Shown here: in pieces, positions 1 to 8,715 of the stretch
Numbering within the stretch: position 1 is the stretch's first letter
How the letters are laid out: each line of letters starts with the position of its first letter
Source of the DNA: Lachnospiraceae bacterium
GTDB lineage: Bacteria > Bacillota > Clostridia > Lachnospirales > Lachnospiraceae
Assembly: GCA_017621815.1 (NCBI GenBank)
Contig: JAGASK010000039.1
Location: 160,733-224,732 of the forward strand
Direction: 5' to 3'
DNA length: 64,000 nucleotides
Notes under the pieces: model-generated
The model's database searches: none
Seen by the model: only the letters and a program-made list of their open reading frames with translations
What the model was told of the DNA's origin: nothing
Made by a program: the position numbers and the translations under genes

Positions 1-134
1 TGCCAGGGTGTATCAAAATCAGGCTCACCTACTCCCAAAGAAATAGCGTCCTCCATTTCATTTACTATATCAAAAAATTTACGGATACCGGAGGGCTTGA
101 TATCCACAATTTTATCTGCTAACGGATTTCTCAT
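1..134 (-). CDS. PLP-dependent aminotransferase, N-terminal fragment
   Basis: The first 44 codons of a minus-strand gene run off the left edge. The start ATG at 134 overlaps the TGA of the Lrp gene in an ATGA arrangement, so the two are translationally coupled. The visible peptide begins MRNPLADKIVDIKPSGIRKF and continues to a G-V-G-E-P-D-F-D-T-P segment. That segment is the hallmark N-terminus of fold-type I class I/II aminotransferases (AspC/PatA group), where it helps form the substrate and PLP pocket. The catalytic lysine lies outside the window, so substrate specificity cannot be judged. The family call is firm and the reaction unknown. Confidence 0.85.
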   Translation of the reverse strand, partial: MRNPLADKIVDIKPSGIRKFFDIVNEMEDAISLGVGEPDFDTPW

Positions 135-613
135 GGTGTCACCTTCTCCCTTGTATCTTCATATTTTTTTGTTAAAATTGTTCCGTGATCCTTATACTTT
201 TTAAGAATAAAATGAGTTGCGGTACTGAGCACTCCATCCAATGTGGAAAGCTTATCGGAAACAAAACTGGACACTGCCTTTAAGGATTTTCCATCCAGTG
301 TTACCAGCAAATCATAGCCGCCGGAAATCAAATACACACTGTTTACTTCAGGGTATTTATAAATTCTTTCTGCAATATTATCATAACCCTGGCCTCTTTG
401 AGGAGTAATTCTTACTTCAATCAATGCCGTTACTTTCTCAATAGAAGTCTTCTCCCAGTCTATCATGGTATGATAGCCGCAGATAACACCTTCCTCCTCT
501 AATGCCTTCAATTCATTGGCAATATCTATTTCTTCCACTCCCAGTATAACAGCCAGTTCTTTAATATCAATCCGGCTGTTCTTTTCAATAATTGATAAAA
601 TCTGTTCTCTCAT
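131..613 (-). CDS. Lrp/AsnC-family transcriptional regulator
   Basis: A 160-residue protein with the two-domain Lrp layout. An N-terminal winged helix-turn-helix (about residues 1-55) carries the I-D-I-K-E-L-A and I-A-N-E-L-K-A-L-E-E-E-G-V-I signature. A C-terminal RAM/AsnC ligand-binding domain (about 65-145) carries G-G-Y-D-L-L-V-T. Such proteins sense amino acids and often control the neighbouring gene. Here the aminotransferase starts inside its stop codon, so local control of amino-acid metabolism is likely (inference). A strong Shine-Dalgarno TAAGGAGG overlaps the stop codon of the upstream AIR-synthase-like gene, which indicates one operon. The ligand is unknown. Confidence 0.92.
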   Translation of the reverse strand: MREQILSIIEKNSRIDIKELAVILGVEEIDIANELKALEEEGVICGYHTMIDWEKTSIEKVTALIEVRITPQRGQGYDNIAERIYKYPEVNSVYLISGGYDLLVTLDGKSLKAVSSFVSDKLSTLDGVLSTATHFILKKYKDHGTILTKKYEDTREKVTP

Positions 614-627
614 CTGAAGATTCCTCC

Positions 628-1689
628 TTAATTAAATGATACTTTGAATATTTCATCCGGCTTCGCAGGCTCTAAAAATCTGGTTTCATCATCATTTAAA
701 ATCACTTTGTCATTGCCGGCTGCGGTCCTGCCAATGACTGCTGAAGAAATTCCTTCCCTTTCAAGATTCTTCACCAGTTCTTTTCCAGCTGCAGTAACAA
801 TCAAAAGACATCCGCCCGATAATAATTCATATGGATTCAAATCAAAAAACTCGCAAATCTCTATAGTTTCCTGTTTTACCGGAATTTTTTTTAAATCTAT
901 GGAAAGTCCAACGCCCATACTTCTTGAAAGCTCCCACAAAGCCCCGAACACTCCGCCATTTCTGACATCATGCATCATATAAACGCCGGACTTACGGGCG
1001 GTGGCGGCCTCCGGCAGAATAGGCAGATATTTTTCAAAACCCTGTGCCGCTGTTATAAGGGGAAGGGGATACCTCGATAAAAGCTCCTTCTCCTTTTCCT
1101 TCGCCAATATTACCGTTCCTTCAAGGCCAATCCATTTCGTCATCACAATATCCATATTTTCAGGATTGCATGATACCCTGTTATCTTCAGGATTCCTCTT
1201 ACTACCTTCCTTCTGACTAAAAGACTGACCGGGAAGCTGCCTGCCCGCCTTTCCGACTGCAGTTACCGTAATGACCGGAGTTCTTACAGAATCCGTAACC
1301 TCCGTATGCCCCCCTGCTATTTGTATTCCAAACACTTTACACGTATTTTCAATCTGCTTCATCAATTCCTGAAGCTGTATTTCAAGCGCTTCCTCCGGCA
1401 GGGTAACAGCTACTGTAACCGCAAAGGCTTCCGCTCCTGCCGCCGCCAGATTATTGACTGCCGCATACACCGAAAGGCTCCCTGCATTCCTCACAGGAAG
1501 GGATACTGTCTGCGTGGAAACTGCTAAAACATTATTTTCTAAAAGTGGCTCTTCTTCCCCACATACACACTTCAAAAAGGCGCAGTCTGATCCTATGTCT
1601 GCACCTTTTATTATTTCTTCTCTCTGTGTACGGATATATTTTAAAACGGAACGTTTTAATATGCTTTCTGAAATTTTACCTTTTTTCAT
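628..1689 (-). CDS. AIR synthase-related (HypE/PurM-like) protein
   Basis: A 353-residue protein of the PurM/HypE/SelD ATP-binding superfamily. Visible features are the D-I-G-S-D-C-A-F-L stretch near residue 30, the A-A-V-N-N-L-A-A-A-G-A segment that resembles the dimer core of AIR synthases, and a G-G-H-T-E-V-T-D-S motif around residue 130. HypE dehydrates a carbamoyl group for hydrogenase maturation, but no hyp or hydrogenase gene lies nearby and the true substrate is unknown. I chose ATG 1689, preceded by GAGG at 5 bases, over an in-frame TTG at 1719, because AAAGGAG lies inside that longer reading. It sits between the VanW and Lrp genes and is probably cotranscribed with both. Confidence 0.8.
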   Translation of the reverse strand: MKKGKISESILKRSVLKYIRTQREEIIKGADIGSDCAFLKCVCGEEEPLLENNVLAVSTQTVSLPVRNAGSLSVYAAVNNLAAAGAEAFAVTVAVTLPEEALEIQLQELMKQIENTCKVFGIQIAGGHTEVTDSVRTPVITVTAVGKAGRQLPGQSFSQKEGSKRNPEDNRVSCNPENMDIVMTKWIGLEGTVILAKEKEKELLSRYPLPLITAAQGFEKYLPILPEAATARKSGVYMMHDVRNGGVFGALWELSRSMGVGLSIDLKKIPVKQETIEICEFFDLNPYELLSGGCLLIVTAAGKELVKNLEREGISSAVIGRTAAGNDKVILNDDETRFLEPAKPDEIFKVSFN

Positions 1690-1723
1690 TGCTGCCTCGC
1701 TTTCTCCTTTGGGAGGCAACCGG

Positions 1724-3256
1724 TTACTCGGCCGGTGTCTCTGCCGCCGGAACTTCTGCCGGTATTTCTGCCGGAGGTGTTACGGTTTCTGCTGGAGGCG
1801 CCGCCGCGGCTGCAAGTGCTGCAGCAACATTTTTTACATGGTCAATATTATTAGTTGAAATGGCTGCCATAATTTCATTATAAGCATTGGGGTCAGCTGT
1901 TGCAACTCCAACTGTTGCTGACCTGGGAGCCATCTTATAAACGCTGGAATTTATCATTTCCCGGCTTACTTCCAGGTTATTTTTATAAACCACTTTCCAG
2001 AGATTGGCCTTGTATCCAATATGTGCGGACTGCACGGATACAGAGCCTACCGGTGCAGATTCATTCACATAAATAATCTCAGTATCAGGATAAGTCTTGC
2101 TGACCACTTCGCTTTCATATACCACCTTTCGGTCGATGTCCCTTGTTTCCATACCGTAAATGGTAAAGCCAATCTGTTTGTCATCGGTAGTATACCCTTC
2201 AATATAAATAGGCGCTTCCGTATTATTGACAAAACGGAAGTCCTTTCCTGCCGATTCAGAAATAGCAGCATCGGCGGAAGGGTCCACATAAGTAACAATC
2301 ATAGAATGATTATGACGTTCAGTCACTTCAAGTTCAGCTAAAAGCACAGCATTATAAAGGGTGGTCGACACCTGGCAAATGCCGCCGCCCAGACTGTCCA
2401 CTACCTGTCCGTTCAAATAAGAGCCTGCCATATAATAACCGTTGGCTTCCGAAAAAGGAGAAACCATATCATAGGTTGAAAATTCTTCTCCCGGATACAA
2501 GGTTGTTCCGTTAATCAAAGCACAGCCGTTTCTTACATTGGCACTTCTGGAGGAATTTGATGTCTTAAAGCTGGTAGTGAAACTTCCAAGTACATCCTTT
2601 ACCTTTGAAAGCTCTTCTTCCGTTCCAAGGGGCTCATCCACTTCAACAGCCAGTTCAAGTGACGTTGCCTGCCCGTTCCACTCTTTTGTTATGTAATTAT
2701 AAATCAGTGCAAGGGAATCTTCTTCCTTCACCTTATAACCGATTTGACCCTGATGCACCACAAAGCTGCCGTTTTCTCTTGAAAGCGTAGCATTCTCAGC
2801 TTCCACATTATAGACAGAGCATTGATCTGCAAGCACGTGCCTGATTAATTCCTTATCCGCATCAAACTCCAGTTCAAACCTTTTATTCTCAAACTGCAAA
2901 TCCTTCTCAGCTTTATACCGCTGTACAATATTGCCGCCTTTGCCGATACTGGCTGCCTGTTTGACAACGTCTCTGTTACTCCATGTAAATCCAATATCTG
3001 CCGGAGTAATCGTCACTTCATTTCCGTTTACTGTTCTGAGCGTAATATTCTGAGTAAGCAGAGCAGCCACATAATCATTTACCATAGCTTCTGCTTCTTC
3101 AACCGTCTTACCCTCTAAAGACATATCTTCTATATAAATTCCGGATAAAATTTTGTCCTTATCACTGGCCTGTGACTGAAAATCAGAAACTAAAAATACC
3201 GTCAGGATAATCCCAAAACAGGTAATACTCTTAATTAATTTTTTCATAATTTGCAT
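1724..3256 (-). CDS. VanW family exported protein
   Basis: A 510-residue protein with an N-terminal signal or anchor segment (about residues 5-28, hydrophobic after K-K-L-I-K). A putative peptidoglycan-binding type 4 region covers about 40-240. The VanW domain is recognised by L-G-G-G-I-C-Q-V-S-T-T-L-Y-N followed by R-H-N-H-S near residues 290-320. The last 40 residues are an Ala/Pro/Glu-rich low-complexity tail. VanW proteins occur in vancomycin-resistance clusters but are widespread in Clostridia, where their function is unclear, so this is not evidence of resistance. AAGGAG lies 6 bases before ATG 3256. The AIR-synthase-like gene follows 34 bases after its stop. Confidence 0.9.
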   Translation of the reverse strand: MQIMKKLIKSITCFGIILTVFLVSDFQSQASDKDKILSGIYIEDMSLEGKTVEEAEAMVNDYVAALLTQNITLRTVNGNEVTITPADIGFTWSNRDVVKQAASIGKGGNIVQRYKAEKDLQFENKRFELEFDADKELIRHVLADQCSVYNVEAENATLSRENGSFVVHQGQIGYKVKEEDSLALIYNYITKEWNGQATSLELAVEVDEPLGTEEELSKVKDVLGSFTTSFKTSNSSRSANVRNGCALINGTTLYPGEEFSTYDMVSPFSEANGYYMAGSYLNGQVVDSLGGGICQVSTTLYNAVLLAELEVTERHNHSMIVTYVDPSADAAISESAGKDFRFVNNTEAPIYIEGYTTDDKQIGFTIYGMETRDIDRKVVYESEVVSKTYPDTEIIYVNESAPVGSVSVQSAHIGYKANLWKVVYKNNLEVSREMINSSVYKMAPRSATVGVATADPNAYNEIMAAISTNNIDHVKNVAAALAAAAAPPAETVTPPAEIPAEVPAAETPAE

Positions 3257-3290
3257 CTTATGCTCCTTCTCACGCCTTCCGGCGATTGCC

Positions 3291-3398
3291 TTAATACATA
3301 AAATATGCTAAAGTTGGAATTATCATAGCAAGTATTAAGAGAATGATGATGACGGATGAAATTATTCTTTTATTTTTATTGCTGTTAAAGTTAAACAT
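3291..3398 (-). CDS. small single-span membrane protein (35 aa)
   Basis: A short minus-strand frame encodes 35 residues: a polar N-terminus rich in Asn and Lys (M-F-N-F-N-S-N-K-N-K-R), one strongly hydrophobic stretch of about 20 residues, and an aromatic end. GAGG lies 8 bases before the ATG, and the stop is 34 bases upstream of the VanW start. Gene-like spacing, codon use and a positive-inside transmembrane pattern support it as real. I recognise no family. It could be an operon leader peptide or a small membrane regulator of its exported neighbour. Confidence 0.55.
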   Translation of the reverse strand: MFNFNSNKNKRIISSVIIILLILAMIIPTLAYFMY

Positions 3399-3440
3399 TT
3401 AAATTCGCCTCATTATTGTTTCTTTGAAAGGATATTATAT

Positions 3441-4052
3441 ATGAAGTTCCCTTTTTTTGCAAGTTTTATCGTTTTCTGCATATGGCTTTCCTTTGAAATC
3501 CGCAAACACCGAAGAATTCAGGAAAAAGCCTCGGATTCCTTCTGGGAAAAAGAAGCAGCCGCAAACAATACACGCCGTAAACCTCTTGATGACCTCAATT
3601 ATATTCACATTCCTTTTGACAGCCTTCCCATGGATGTCCTTAAAGAAGACCCCGGTGTTGCCCAGTGCCATGAAACCCTGTACACATTATCAAAAGACCC
3701 CATTGTAAACCTTACGGGAATCAGCAATACAGACTTAAAACTGAAATACGGTGCGCCGAATATTGATTTATTGTCCTGCTACGACCAGCGCTACACTACT
3801 CTGGCAAGAACCCTGCAAACCTGGGCAAATATATTATATGAAAATGGATTCGTTTCAGAAGCATGCACTGTTCTTGAATTTGCTGTAGAAACCCACACTG
3901 ATGTGAGTTCCTCTTATAAGCTTCTTTCTTCCATTTACCGGCAAAATGGACAGATTGACAAAATACGCAGCCTGATTCCCATTGCTTCACAATTAAATTC
4001 CGTCTTATCGGGACACATTGTGGCTTCATTAGAAGAAGCAATTAAACAATAA
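3441..4052 (+). CDS. hypothetical membrane-anchored protein, helical C-terminus
   Basis: A 203-residue protein of unknown function. Residues 3-18 form a hydrophobic N-terminal anchor followed by a basic stretch (E-I-R-K-H-R-R), so the rest is probably cytoplasmic. The C-terminal 90 residues are regularly helical (L-Q-T-W-A-N-I-L-Y-E-N-G then Y-K-L-L-S-S-I-Y-R-Q-N-G-Q), resembling one or two TPR units. AAAGGA lies 8 bases before ATG 3441. It is divergent from the 35-residue peptide gene with only 42 bases between the start codons, and it converges on the exonuclease gene with 4 bases between stops. Confidence 0.7.
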   Translation: MKFPFFASFIVFCIWLSFEIRKHRRIQEKASDSFWEKEAAANNTRRKPLDDLNYIHIPFDSLPMDVLKEDPGVAQCHETLYTLSKDPIVNLTGISNTDLKLKYGAPNIDLLSCYDQRYTTLARTLQTWANILYENGFVSEACTVLEFAVETHTDVSSSYKLLSSIYRQNGQIDKIRSLIPIASQLNSVLSGHIVASLEEAIKQ

Positions 4053-4056
4053 GCTG

Positions 4057-4761
4057 CTATGCCTGCAGCCTGCCATATTTTGAAATAATTTTATCCGTCA
4101 TCCGGCTGGCCTCGTTTCTGGTCAGCTTGTCTATGTCATAGTCTATTACCAGTTTATGCCGGTTTATCAGTTTATATAACCTCTCCTTTTGCATCTGGGT
4201 AATAGGACTTTCTTTTTTTACCTTATAAATCAGGGCAACCGGTTTATAAGCTTCCTCTTCAGGAAAATTATCCATAAGCTTAAAGTAAAGCCGGGCTGCC
4301 GCAAAGGCATCACTTCCTGCCCGGTGCGCATCATATTTAATCCCGTAATATTCACATAAAAAAGGCAGCTTCCGGCTTTCAAGCTCCGGCAAAAACCTCC
4401 TTGCAATTTTCAGCGTATCAATTCCCTGCTTTTCAAACCTTAAATTATTATTCACTGCCGCCCTCTTTATAAAAGAGTAATCAAACAGGATTCTATGCCC
4501 CAACAGCACATCATCCCCGCAAAAAACCAATAATTCTGGAAGAATATCTTCAATGTAAGGAGCCTGTTCCAGTTCTTTATCCGTAATTCCTGTCAGTTGT
4601 ATAATTCTTTCCTCCAGTTTTCTTGCCGGATTTACCAATTTTTCAAACCGCTGAGTTTCCTTTCCGTCTCTTATTTTAACGGCTCCGATTTCAATTATTT
4701 TATCTCTTTTAGGGTCAAGCCCTGTGGTTTCAATATCTAATGCAACAAAATCACGAATCAC
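4057..4761 (-). CDS. DnaQ-like 3'-5' exonuclease (DEDDh)
   Basis: A 234-residue DEDD-superfamily exonuclease. Exo I is D-I-E-T-T-G at residues 9-14. Exo II lies in the H-R-I-L-F-D-Y-S-F segment. Exo III is the H-R-A-G-S-D-A segment near 145, which makes it the DEDDh type. It resembles the proofreading domain of PolC and the epsilon subunit but stands alone. The C-terminal 60 residues (Q-M-Q-K-E-R-L-Y-K-L and onward) form a small helical extension. Its start overlaps the stop of nth (ATGA at 4758-4761), so the two are translationally coupled and may act together in DNA repair (inference). Confidence 0.9.
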   Translation of the reverse strand: MIRDFVALDIETTGLDPKRDKIIEIGAVKIRDGKETQRFEKLVNPARKLEERIIQLTGITDKELEQAPYIEDILPELLVFCGDDVLLGHRILFDYSFIKRAAVNNNLRFEKQGIDTLKIARRFLPELESRKLPFLCEYYGIKYDAHRAGSDAFAAARLYFKLMDNFPEEEAYKPVALIYKVKKESPITQMQKERLYKLINRHKLVIDYDIDKLTRNEASRMTDKIISKYGRLQA

Positions 4762-5405
4762 TTTTTCCCCTTCCGCTCCCTGGCTGCAAATTCAGGGCAC
4801 AAATCCTGTAAAAAACATTCTTCACATTTAGGTGTGGGTGCCTTGCATATTGTTCTTCCTAATGTAATAATGTGAATATTCCAGAGAATCCAATGATCCT
4901 TTGGAAGCTTTTTCATTAAATCCATTTCTACCTTTACGGGATCATCTTCTTCGGTAATCCCCAGTTTTTTGGAAATTCTTTTGACATGAGTATCCACTAC
5001 AATACTGGGTTCATGATAAATATTACCTCTGATTACATTAGCTGTTTTTCTTCCCACGCCCGCCAGGGAGGTAAGCTCCTCAATGCTTTCCGGAACCTCT
5101 CCGCCGAATTTATCTCTGAGCTCCCTGCAGCAGGCAATGATATTTTTCGCCTTATTATGATAAAATCCGGTAGAATGAATATCCTGCTCAAGCTCTTTCA
5201 AGTCCGCATTTGCAAAATCATCAATGCTCTGATACTTTTGAAACAAATCTTTTGTGACAATATTTACCCTTGCATCGGTGCACTGTGCACTGAGCATAGT
5301 AGCAATCAGAAGCTGCCAGGCATTTTCATGATTTAAGTAGCATATATATTCTGTTCCGTATTCTTTATCCAAACGCTCCAGTATCTTCTGTACATGACTT
5401 GTCAT
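4758..5405 (-). CDS. nth: endonuclease III (base-excision DNA glycosylase/AP lyase)
   Basis: A 215-residue enzyme that removes oxidised pyrimidines and cleaves the resulting abasic site. The helix-hairpin-helix L-A-G-V-G-R-K-T-A-N-V-I holds the catalytic lysine, and the aspartate follows in V-D-T-H-V-K-R. The C-terminal [4Fe-4S] ligands are spaced C-x6-C-x2-C-x5-C, as in canonical Nth, and the length is normal. It is coupled to the downstream exonuclease gene by a 4-base overlap. A terminator-like hairpin lies between it and dnaJ, so it is probably expressed separately from the heat-shock operon. Confidence 0.96.
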   Translation of the reverse strand: MTSHVQKILERLDKEYGTEYICYLNHENAWQLLIATMLSAQCTDARVNIVTKDLFQKYQSIDDFANADLKELEQDIHSTGFYHNKAKNIIACCRELRDKFGGEVPESIEELTSLAGVGRKTANVIRGNIYHEPSIVVDTHVKRISKKLGITEEDDPVKVEMDLMKKLPKDHWILWNIHIITLGRTICKAPTPKCEECFLQDLCPEFAARERKGKK

Positions 5406-5420
5406 ATAGTTCTCCCCTGC

Positions 5421-5453
5421 GCAAAAGGGCGTACCGGCACTGGCCGATACGCC
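5421..5453 (-). terminator. Rho-independent terminator after dnaJ
   Basis: On the minus strand an 11-bp stem (GGCGTATCGGC pairing with GCCGGTACGCC, one T-G wobble) with a 4-base loop is followed by CTTTTG. It lies directly after the dnaJ stop and ends the hrcA-grpE-dnaK-dnaJ transcript. Confidence 0.75.
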
Positions 5454-5461
5454 TGTTTATA

Positions 5462-6631
5462 TTACTTCCAAAATTTCTTTTTCTTAGTATCCTTACTGTC
5501 CGCAGCTTTATCCGGCTGTACATTCTTAGCCGCATTCAGGCTGTCACCCGTAACAGCATCAAACTGTTTAAGCAATTCCTTAGCTTCATGGGAAAGCTTA
5601 TCAGGCGTCTGCACTACAAGCGTCACATAATGGTCACCGCGCGCTTCCTTATTCCTGAGTGAAGGTACACCCTTGCCTTTTAACCTTACCTTGGTATCCG
5701 TTTGAGTTCCGGCCTTAACTTCATATATAACCTTGCCGTCCACAGTGTCCACCACTACATCTCCGCCAAGTGCCGCCACGGCAAAGGAAACGGGTACTGT
5801 AGAATATATATCATAGTCCTGTCTCTGGAAAATAGGATGACGTCCCACAATAACCTCAACCAGCAAGTCTCCTCTCGGCCCGCCGTTTAAACCGGGTTCG
5901 CCCTTGTCTCTGATACGAACGCTCTGCCCGTTATCAATACCCGCCGGAATAGATACCTGTATTTTCTTACGGCTTGCGATATAACCGGAGCCATGACAAT
6001 CAGCACATTTTTCTTTAATAACCTTACCGGTTCCGTTACATTCAGGACAAGTCTGCACATTTCGCACTGTTCCGAAAAATGACTGCTGCGTGAATACTAC
6101 CTGCCCCTTACCGCCGCACTTAGAGCAGGTTTCCGGGCTGGTTCCCGGTTTTGCCCCACTGCCGTGACAGGTTTTACATTCATCCTTCAATGTCAGTTCA
6201 ATCTCTTTATCAACGCCGAATACAGCCTCCTCAAAGGTAATGCGCACACTGGTACGGATATTTGCCCCCTTCATCGGGCCGCTGCTGTTTCTTCCTCTCC
6301 TTCCGCCGCCAAAGAAATCGCCGAAAATATCGCCGAAAATATCACTGAAATCTGCGCTGTTAAAATCGAAACCGCCAAAGCCGCCGCCACCGGCGCCGCC
6401 TTCAAATGCTGCATGACCAAACTGGTCATACTGCTTTCTTTTTTCGGGATCACTTAAAATTGCATAAGCTTCAGACGCCTCCTTAAACTTTTTCTCTGCT
6501 TCAGCATCTCCCGGATTCATATCAGGATGGTATTTTTTGGCCAGTACCCTGTATGCCTTTTTAATTGCGGCATCGTCCGCAGTTTTATCCACTCCAAGGA
6601 CTTCATAATAGTCGCGTTTTTGTTCTGCCAT
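5462..6631 (-). CDS. dnaJ: chaperone protein DnaJ
   Basis: A 389-residue type I Hsp40 that stimulates DnaK ATPase and delivers unfolded clients. The J domain (residues 1-70) carries the H-P-D tripeptide in K-K-Y-H-P-D-M. A Gly/Phe-rich linker follows. Four zinc-binding C-x2-C-x-G-x-G repeats ([32 protein letters not shown]) precede the C-terminal beta domains. The frame is open ten codons further upstream, but the strong GGAGG 8 bases before ATG 6631 decides this start. It is the last gene of the heat-shock operon, set off from dnaK by a hairpin-rich gap. Confidence 0.97.
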   Translation of the reverse strand: MAEQKRDYYEVLGVDKTADDAAIKKAYRVLAKKYHPDMNPGDAEAEKKFKEASEAYAILSDPEKRKQYDQFGHAAFEGGAGGGGFGGFDFNSADFSDIFGDIFGDFFGGGRRGRNSSGPMKGANIRTSVRITFEEAVFGVDKEIELTLKDECKTCHGSGAKPGTSPETCSKCGGKGQVVFTQQSFFGTVRNVQTCPECNGTGKVIKEKCADCHGSGYIASRKKIQVSIPAGIDNGQSVRIRDKGEPGLNGGPRGDLLVEVIVGRHPIFQRQDYDIYSTVPVSFAVAALGGDVVVDTVDGKVIYEVKAGTQTDTKVRLKGKGVPSLRNKEARGDHYVTLVVQTPDKLSHEAKELLKQFDAVTGDSLNAAKNVQPDKAADSKDTKKKKFWK

Positions 6632-6662
6632 TAGACTATCCTCCATGTTACATACATACAAA

Positions 6663-6740
6663 GAAGAATGGCTTTTGCCATTCTTCCCGAGAAAGCATCA
6701 GTTCTTCGAAGGCGGCATACTCTGCCGCCCCGGAAGAACT
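6663..6740 (-). promoter_or_regulatory. two stem-loops in the dnaK-dnaJ gap
   Basis: The 127-base gap holds a perfect 10-bp hairpin (GAAGAATGGC, 4-base loop, GCCATTCTTC) at 6663-6686. A longer hairpin lies at about 6700-6740, with an outer AGTTCTTC/GAAGAACT stem and an inner GCGGCA/TGCCGC stem. Neither has a long U-tract on the minus strand, so partial termination, RNA processing or mRNA stabilisation of the dnaK part is more likely than full termination (inference). Confidence 0.6.
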
Positions 6741-6758
6741 CTTTCCCGCTTTTCTATT

Positions 6759-8639
6759 TTATACTTCTCTGTAGTCTCCGTCAACTACATCATCTGCGGG
6801 ACCTGCATCTGCTCCCATATCAGGACCTGCCTGACCGCCCATACCGCTCATATCAGGACCTGCGCCGCCGGCCTGCTGCATGTTCTCATACATCTTTGTG
6901 AAAAGTGCCTGAGCGCTGTTTGTCAGCTTTTCTTTCGCAGCTTTTAATTCATCAATATCGCTGTCAGACATTTCCTGATCTTTTGTTCTGTCAAGAATTG
7001 CCTTAACGGCTGCTACATCTGCTTCTACTGTAGATTTGGCAGAAGCATCAATCTTATCGCCTACTTCATTTAAAGCTTTTTCTGTCTGGAATACGAAGGA
7101 GTCAGCTTCATTTCTTACATCGATTGCTTCCTTTCTCTTCTTATCCTGTGCTTCAAATTCAGCTGCTTCCTTTACTGCCTTATCAATTTCTTCGTCAGAC
7201 ATATTAGAGCCTGCTGTAATTGTAATGTGCTGTTCTTTTCCTGTTCCCAAATCCTTTGCGGAAACATTTACAATACCGTTGGCATCAATATCAAAGGTAA
7301 CTTCAATCTGAGGTACACCGCGCATTGCCGGAGGAATACCATCCAGTCTGAATTGGCCTAAGGATTTATTGTCTCTCGCAAACTGTCTTTCACCCTGTAC
7401 TACGTTAATATCTACAGCTGTCTGATTATCTGCTGCTGTGGAGAAAATCTGGCTCTTCTTAGTAGGGATTGTTGTATTTCTTTCAATCAGTCTGGTTGCA
7501 ATGCCGCCCATTGTTTCAATAGACAATGACAAAGGTGTAACATCCAGAAGAAGGATTTCACCTGCACCGGCATCGCCTGCCAGCTTACCGCCCTGAATAG
7601 AAGCACCAAGCGCTACGCATTCATCAGGGTTAAGGCTCTTGCTGGGTTCCTTACCTGTTAACTGTCTAACCTTATCCTGTACAGCGGGAATACGTGTAGA
7701 ACCGCCTACAAGAAGCACCTGACCCAAATCTGCATTGGTAAGGCCTGCATCCTTCATTGCATTCTGTACAGGTATAGCAGTTTTTTCTACAAGGTCATGT
7801 GTTAATTCATCAAATTTTGCTCTTGAAAGAGTCATATCAAAGTGAAGAGGACCGCTTGCATTCATGCTGATGAAAGGAAGGTTGATATTAGTGGTTGTTG
7901 CACTGGAGAGCTCCTTCTTTGCTTTTTCAGCAGCTTCCTTTAATCTCTGAAGAGCCATCTTATCCTGAGATAAGTCAATGCCGTTTGCATTCTTAAATTC
8001 ACTTACCATCCAGTCAATCAGCTTCTGGTCAAAATCGTCACCGCCAAGCCGTGTATCTCCGTTAGTTGACAATACTTCAATGACACCGTCGCCGATTTCA
8101 ATAATAGAAACATCGAAAGTACCGCCGCCTAAGTCGTATACCATGATTTTCTGTTCTTTTTCATTATCAAGACCATAAGCAAGGGCTGCTGCCGTAGGCT
8201 CGTTAATAATACGCTTTACATCAAGTCCTGCAATCTTACCTGCATCTTTGGTCGCCTGACGCTGTGCATCATTGAAATATGCAGGAACTGTAATAACTGC
8301 TTCTGTTACCTTTTCACCAAGATAGCTTTCCGCATCTGCTTTTAACTTCTGCAGAATCATAGCGGAAATCTGCTGAGGTGAATATTTCTTTCCGTCAATG
8401 GTACGTCCTCTGTCTGTACCCATATCTCTCTTAATGGATGCAATTGTCTTTTCTGCATTGGTTACTGCCTGACGCTTTGCAGGTTCACCGATTAATCTTT
8501 CTCCTGTTTTAGTAAATGCTACAACAGAGGGTGTTGTTCTTGCACCTTCTGTATTTGCGATAACTGTGGGTTTACCGCCTTCCATAACTGCAACGCAGCT
8601 GTTTGTTGTACCTAAGTCGATACCGATTATTTTACTCAT
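6759..8639 (-). CDS. dnaK: chaperone protein DnaK (Hsp70)
   Basis: A 626-residue Hsp70, normal length for Firmicutes. The N-terminal ATPase opens with [12 protein letters not shown] and carries the phosphate-2 motif [11 protein letters not shown] and the adenosine motif L-V-G-G-S-T-R-I-P. The linker [10 protein letters not shown] (here [10 protein letters not shown]) leads into the substrate-binding and lid domains. The tail is Gly/Met/Asp-rich and ends [16 protein letters not shown] lies just before ATG 8639. Expression is expected from the CIRCE-controlled promoter upstream of hrcA. Confidence 0.98.
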   Translation of the reverse strand: MSKIIGIDLGTTNSCVAVMEGGKPTVIANTEGARTTPSVVAFTKTGERLIGEPAKRQAVTNAEKTIASIKRDMGTDRGRTIDGKKYSPQQISAMILQKLKADAESYLGEKVTEAVITVPAYFNDAQRQATKDAGKIAGLDVKRIINEPTAAALAYGLDNEKEQKIMVYDLGGGTFDVSIIEIGDGVIEVLSTNGDTRLGGDDFDQKLIDWMVSEFKNANGIDLSQDKMALQRLKEAAEKAKKELSSATTTNINLPFISMNASGPLHFDMTLSRAKFDELTHDLVEKTAIPVQNAMKDAGLTNADLGQVLLVGGSTRIPAVQDKVRQLTGKEPSKSLNPDECVALGASIQGGKLAGDAGAGEILLLDVTPLSLSIETMGGIATRLIERNTTIPTKKSQIFSTAADNQTAVDINVVQGERQFARDNKSLGQFRLDGIPPAMRGVPQIEVTFDIDANGIVNVSAKDLGTGKEQHITITAGSNMSDEEIDKAVKEAAEFEAQDKKRKEAIDVRNEADSFVFQTEKALNEVGDKIDASAKSTVEADVAAVKAILDRTKDQEMSDSDIDELKAAKEKLTNSAQALFTKMYENMQQAGGAGPDMSGMGGQAGPDMGADAGPADDVVDGDYREV

Positions 8640-8715
8640 GATTGTCTCCTCCTACATCATTGAATTTATTTATGTTTCAAAAAAACTTATTGCCTGTAAA
8701 TCTGTGTCTGCTTCT

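Noticed and set aside
1724-3256. vancomycin resistance gene
   Set aside because: VanW-domain proteins are widespread in Clostridia. No vanA/B, vanH, vanX or two-component genes are nearby.
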